Below, in pieces: positions 5,450 to 7,194 of a stretch of DNA of 7,194 nucleotides. Position numbers and translations under genes: made by a program. The notes below the pieces were generated by a model that did no database searches, was not told the DNA's origin, and saw nothing but the letters and a program-made list of their open reading frames with translations. The stretch's first letter is position 1, and each line of letters starts with the position of its first letter. Origin of the DNA: Clostridia bacterium (GTDB lineage Bacteria > Bacillota > Clostridia > Oscillospirales > Acutalibacteraceae). Where the stretch lies: NCBI GenBank assembly GCA_024689165.1, contig JAILDS010000049.1, positions 1 to 7,194 on the forward strand. Direction: 5' to 3'.

Positions 5450-6379
5450 ATGAAAAAATCCATCAGAAGCATCATCGCTTTTGCGGTCGCGTCGGCGCTC
5501 GTCCTGTCCATATTCACTTTCGCTTTCGCCGCGGAGCAGGCAACACCTTATGACGACAGTCTGTTCTTCGAATACGGCGAATACACGATCCACTACAGGA
5601 TCATCCGCGCAGAGGAAAAGATCGGGCAGATATTCATGATCCACGGCTTTGCTTTATCGGGCTACTGCTGGACGAACCTCGCAGAACTGCTCTCGGACGC
5701 CGGTTACGACTGCGTTCTGGCGGACCTGCCCGATTTCGGCTACTCGACCCGTGAAACGGCCGAAACAGACAAGCTCCCGCGTGAAGAGATCATGCACGCG
5801 CTCATGCTTGAGCTGAGCTCCGACCCCTGGTTCGTCGCCGGGCATTCAATGGGCGGATATATAGCTCTTGCTCTGGCGCAGTCTTATCCTCAGAGCGTAA
5901 AAAACCTTCTGCTCTACGGCACCGCGGGCAATTCCGGCGCCGGCGCCGCAGTGACCGGGCTTATGAACAACGCCGTATTCATAAAGGTCATGGGCGGTCT
6001 TATGGAAAGGGCCGGCAGATGCGCTCCTATAGTAAGGCTGCTGCTCGCCGCCGCGCTTGCGGACTGCTCCTACTCGCGCAGCTATGACGTCGAGAAGGTG
6101 ACCGATCCTTACAGGATAGAAGGCACAGGCGCCGGAGCGATCTATTCGTTCTCGATGCTGCCTTTGACCGATTACGACGCCGTCTCTGAAATGCCGCCGA
6201 TACTCTTCGTCAACGGCGATAAGGACTTCGTCATAACCGACCGCGCAAGGACGGCTCTTCGCTCAGCTCTTCCCGAGGGCAGCGCGGACGTAGTCGTTAA
6301 CGGCGGCGGGCATATGTTCATCGAAAACATGGCTGACAAAACCGCGGAAATAACCCTCGGTTTCCTTGCGGACAAATAG
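5450..6379 (+). CDS. Secreted alpha/beta-fold hydrolase
   Basis: A 309-residue protein. Residues 1-27 are a classical signal peptide: Lys/Arg at the N-terminus, a long hydrophobic core and an A-F-A end, with cleavage likely after Ala27. The mature part is a standard alpha/beta hydrolase. MIHGFALSGYCW (63-74) has the HG oxyanion motif, GHSMGG (131-136) carries Ser133, NGDKDFV (255-261) carries the acid (probably Asp259), and GGGH (285-288) ends in His288. The segment 160-240 between nucleophile and acid, rich in Ala, Gly and Leu, is the cap region that sets specificity. The substrate is unknown; lipase, esterase or peptidase activity are all possible. The start follows AGAGG (5436-5440). xylB begins 10 nt after its stop codon, so the two are almost certainly co-transcribed, which makes an extracellular carbohydrate-ester role plausible but unproven. 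Confidence 0.85.
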   Translation: MKKSIRSIIAFAVASALVLSIFTFAFAAEQATPYDDSLFFEYGEYTIHYRIIRAEEKIGQIFMIHGFALSGYCWTNLAELLSDAGYDCVLADLPDFGYSTRETAETDKLPREEIMHALMLELSSDPWFVAGHSMGGYIALALAQSYPQSVKNLLLYGTAGNSGAGAAVTGLMNNAVFIKVMGGLMERAGRCAPIVRLLLAAALADCSYSRSYDVEKVTDPYRIEGTGAGAIYSFSMLPLTDYDAVSEMPPILFVNGDKDFVITDRARTALRSALPEGSADVVVNGGGHMFIENMADKTAEITLGFLADK

Positions 6380-6389
6380 GAGCTGCTTT

Positions 6390-7194
6390 ATGAAGTACAC
6401 AATAGGAGTTGACCTCGGCACCTCCGGCGTGAAGCTTATCGCGCTCGGATCGGACGGCAGGATCGCATCGAGCGTCACAAAGGAATACCCTATCTATTAC
6501 CCTAAACCTCATTATTCCGAACAGGACCCGGAGGATTGGTTCAAAGCAACTGTCGACGGCTTGAGCGAGCTCCTTTGCTCAGTCGATCCCTCCGACGTAG
6601 CCGCGCTGGGCATCGGCGGGCAGATGCACGGGCTTGTGATGCTCGACGAAAACGACCGTGTCCTCCGCCCCGCTATCCTCTGGAACGACACGAGAAGCGA
6701 GGAAGAGGTTTCTTTTCTCAACGACGTCTTAAGCATTGACAAGCTTCAGAGTTACACTGGCAACATAGCGTTCGCGGGCTTTACCGCGCCGAAGCTGATG
6801 TGGGTAAAAAAGAACGAACCCGACGTCTTTGAGCGTTGCGCAAAGATCTGTCTGCCTAAGGATTATATCGTCTACCGTCTTACCGGAGTGTTCGGGACCG
6901 ACGTTTCCGACGCCTCAGGCACGCTTTATTATGACGTCGAAAACCGCCGCTGGTCCCCCGAGATGCTTTCCGTTCTGAGCATCACGGAGAATATGCTGCC
7001 TAAGGTCTATGAGAGCTTCGAGCCCGTCGGAAGGACCTCCGTCTGCGGTCTTAACGCCGTCGTCTGCGCCGGAGCAGGCGATAACGCCGCAGCAGCAGTC
7101 GGGACAAACACCGTCGAACAGGGCGGCTGCAACATCTCGCTCGGCACGAGCGGGACCGTGTTCATACCTACCGACAAGTACGTTAAAACCTCGA
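6390..7194 (+). CDS. xylB: Xylulokinase, FGGY carbohydrate kinase (3' end outside window)
   Basis: The first 268 codons of a protein expected to be about 490-510 residues; the right window edge cuts it. It phosphorylates D-xylulose with ATP to xylulose 5-phosphate, feeding the pentose phosphate pathway in the cytoplasm. The FGGY motifs appear in order: GVDLGTSGVK (6-15, Asp8, first phosphate-binding loop), GGQMHGLV (76-83), whose MHG triad is typical of xylulose kinases, WNDTR (98-102, sugar-binding Asp100), PKDYIVYRLTG, TDVSDASGTLYYD, then AGAGDNAA, whose Asp231 matches the catalytic base (Asp233 in E. coli XylB), and SLGTSGTVF (250-258, second phosphate loop). The start at 6390 is set by AGGAG (6378-6382), which overlaps the upstream stop codon. 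No xylA is visible in the window. Related FGGY kinases for other ketoses are possible, but the MHG and WNDTR motifs favour xylulokinase. Confidence 0.92.
   Translation, partial: MKYTIGVDLGTSGVKLIALGSDGRIASSVTKEYPIYYPKPHYSEQDPEDWFKATVDGLSELLCSVDPSDVAALGIGGQMHGLVMLDENDRVLRPAILWNDTRSEEEVSFLNDVLSIDKLQSYTGNIAFAGFTAPKLMWVKKNEPDVFERCAKICLPKDYIVYRLTGVFGTDVSDASGTLYYDVENRRWSPEMLSVLSITENMLPKVYESFEPVGRTSVCGLNAVVCAGAGDNAAAAVGTNTVEQGGCNISLGTSGTVFIPTDKYVKTS

Overview
The window looks like chromosome from an anaerobic, gut-type Clostridia (Firmicutes; Oscillospiraceae/Christensenellales-like is my guess). The evidence is moderately high GC, strong AGGAGG-type ribosome binding sites, consensus sigma-A promoters, a DUF4364-type winged-helix protein (a family I know mainly from Clostridia), an ECF sigma factor joined to a transmembrane beta-propeller protein, and a sugar-kinase locus. 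I see no phage, IS, CRISPR, tRNA or rRNA genes. The genus cannot be fixed from the sequence.

Layout. Positions 1-115 (minus) hold the N-terminus of a CobW/P47K G3E GTPase that runs off the left edge. Its promoter has perfect TTGACA and TATAAT hexamers and lies about 110 nt upstream, leaving a GC-rich leader that may fold. Divergently, 397-3121 (plus) is a two-gene unit: an ECF sigma factor overlapping by 8 nt a single-pass membrane protein with an extracytoplasmic Beta_propel domain. An ECF-type promoter-like element (TGCAAC-N17-CGTC) just upstream of the sigma gene suggests autoregulation. A strong intrinsic terminator (3147-3174) ends this unit.

Positions 3199-3826 (plus) carry a DUF4364-like winged-helix protein behind a near-consensus promoter. 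It converges, 15 nt apart, on a cytoplasmic alpha/beta hydrolase (3842-4834, minus). The hydrolase and the next plus-strand gene are driven by divergent promoters whose -35 boxes overlap in one 7-bp sequence (4891-4897). The plus-strand side encodes a NimA-like flavin-binding protein of the pyridoxamine-phosphate-oxidase fold (4938-5408), a secreted alpha/beta hydrolase (5450-6379) and, after a 10-nt gap, xylulokinase xylB (6390 to the right edge, partial).

How the parts may work together. The sigma/propeller pair reads as a signal-transduction module: the propeller protein has a short cytoplasmic tail that could hold the sigma factor at the membrane until an external cue releases it (inference). 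The two hydrolases and xylulokinase hint at carbohydrate-ester and pentose use, but no substrate can be read from the sequence. The most interesting items are the sigma/propeller module with its putative self-recognised promoter, the shared -35 divergent promoter pair, and the structured leader of the GTPase gene.
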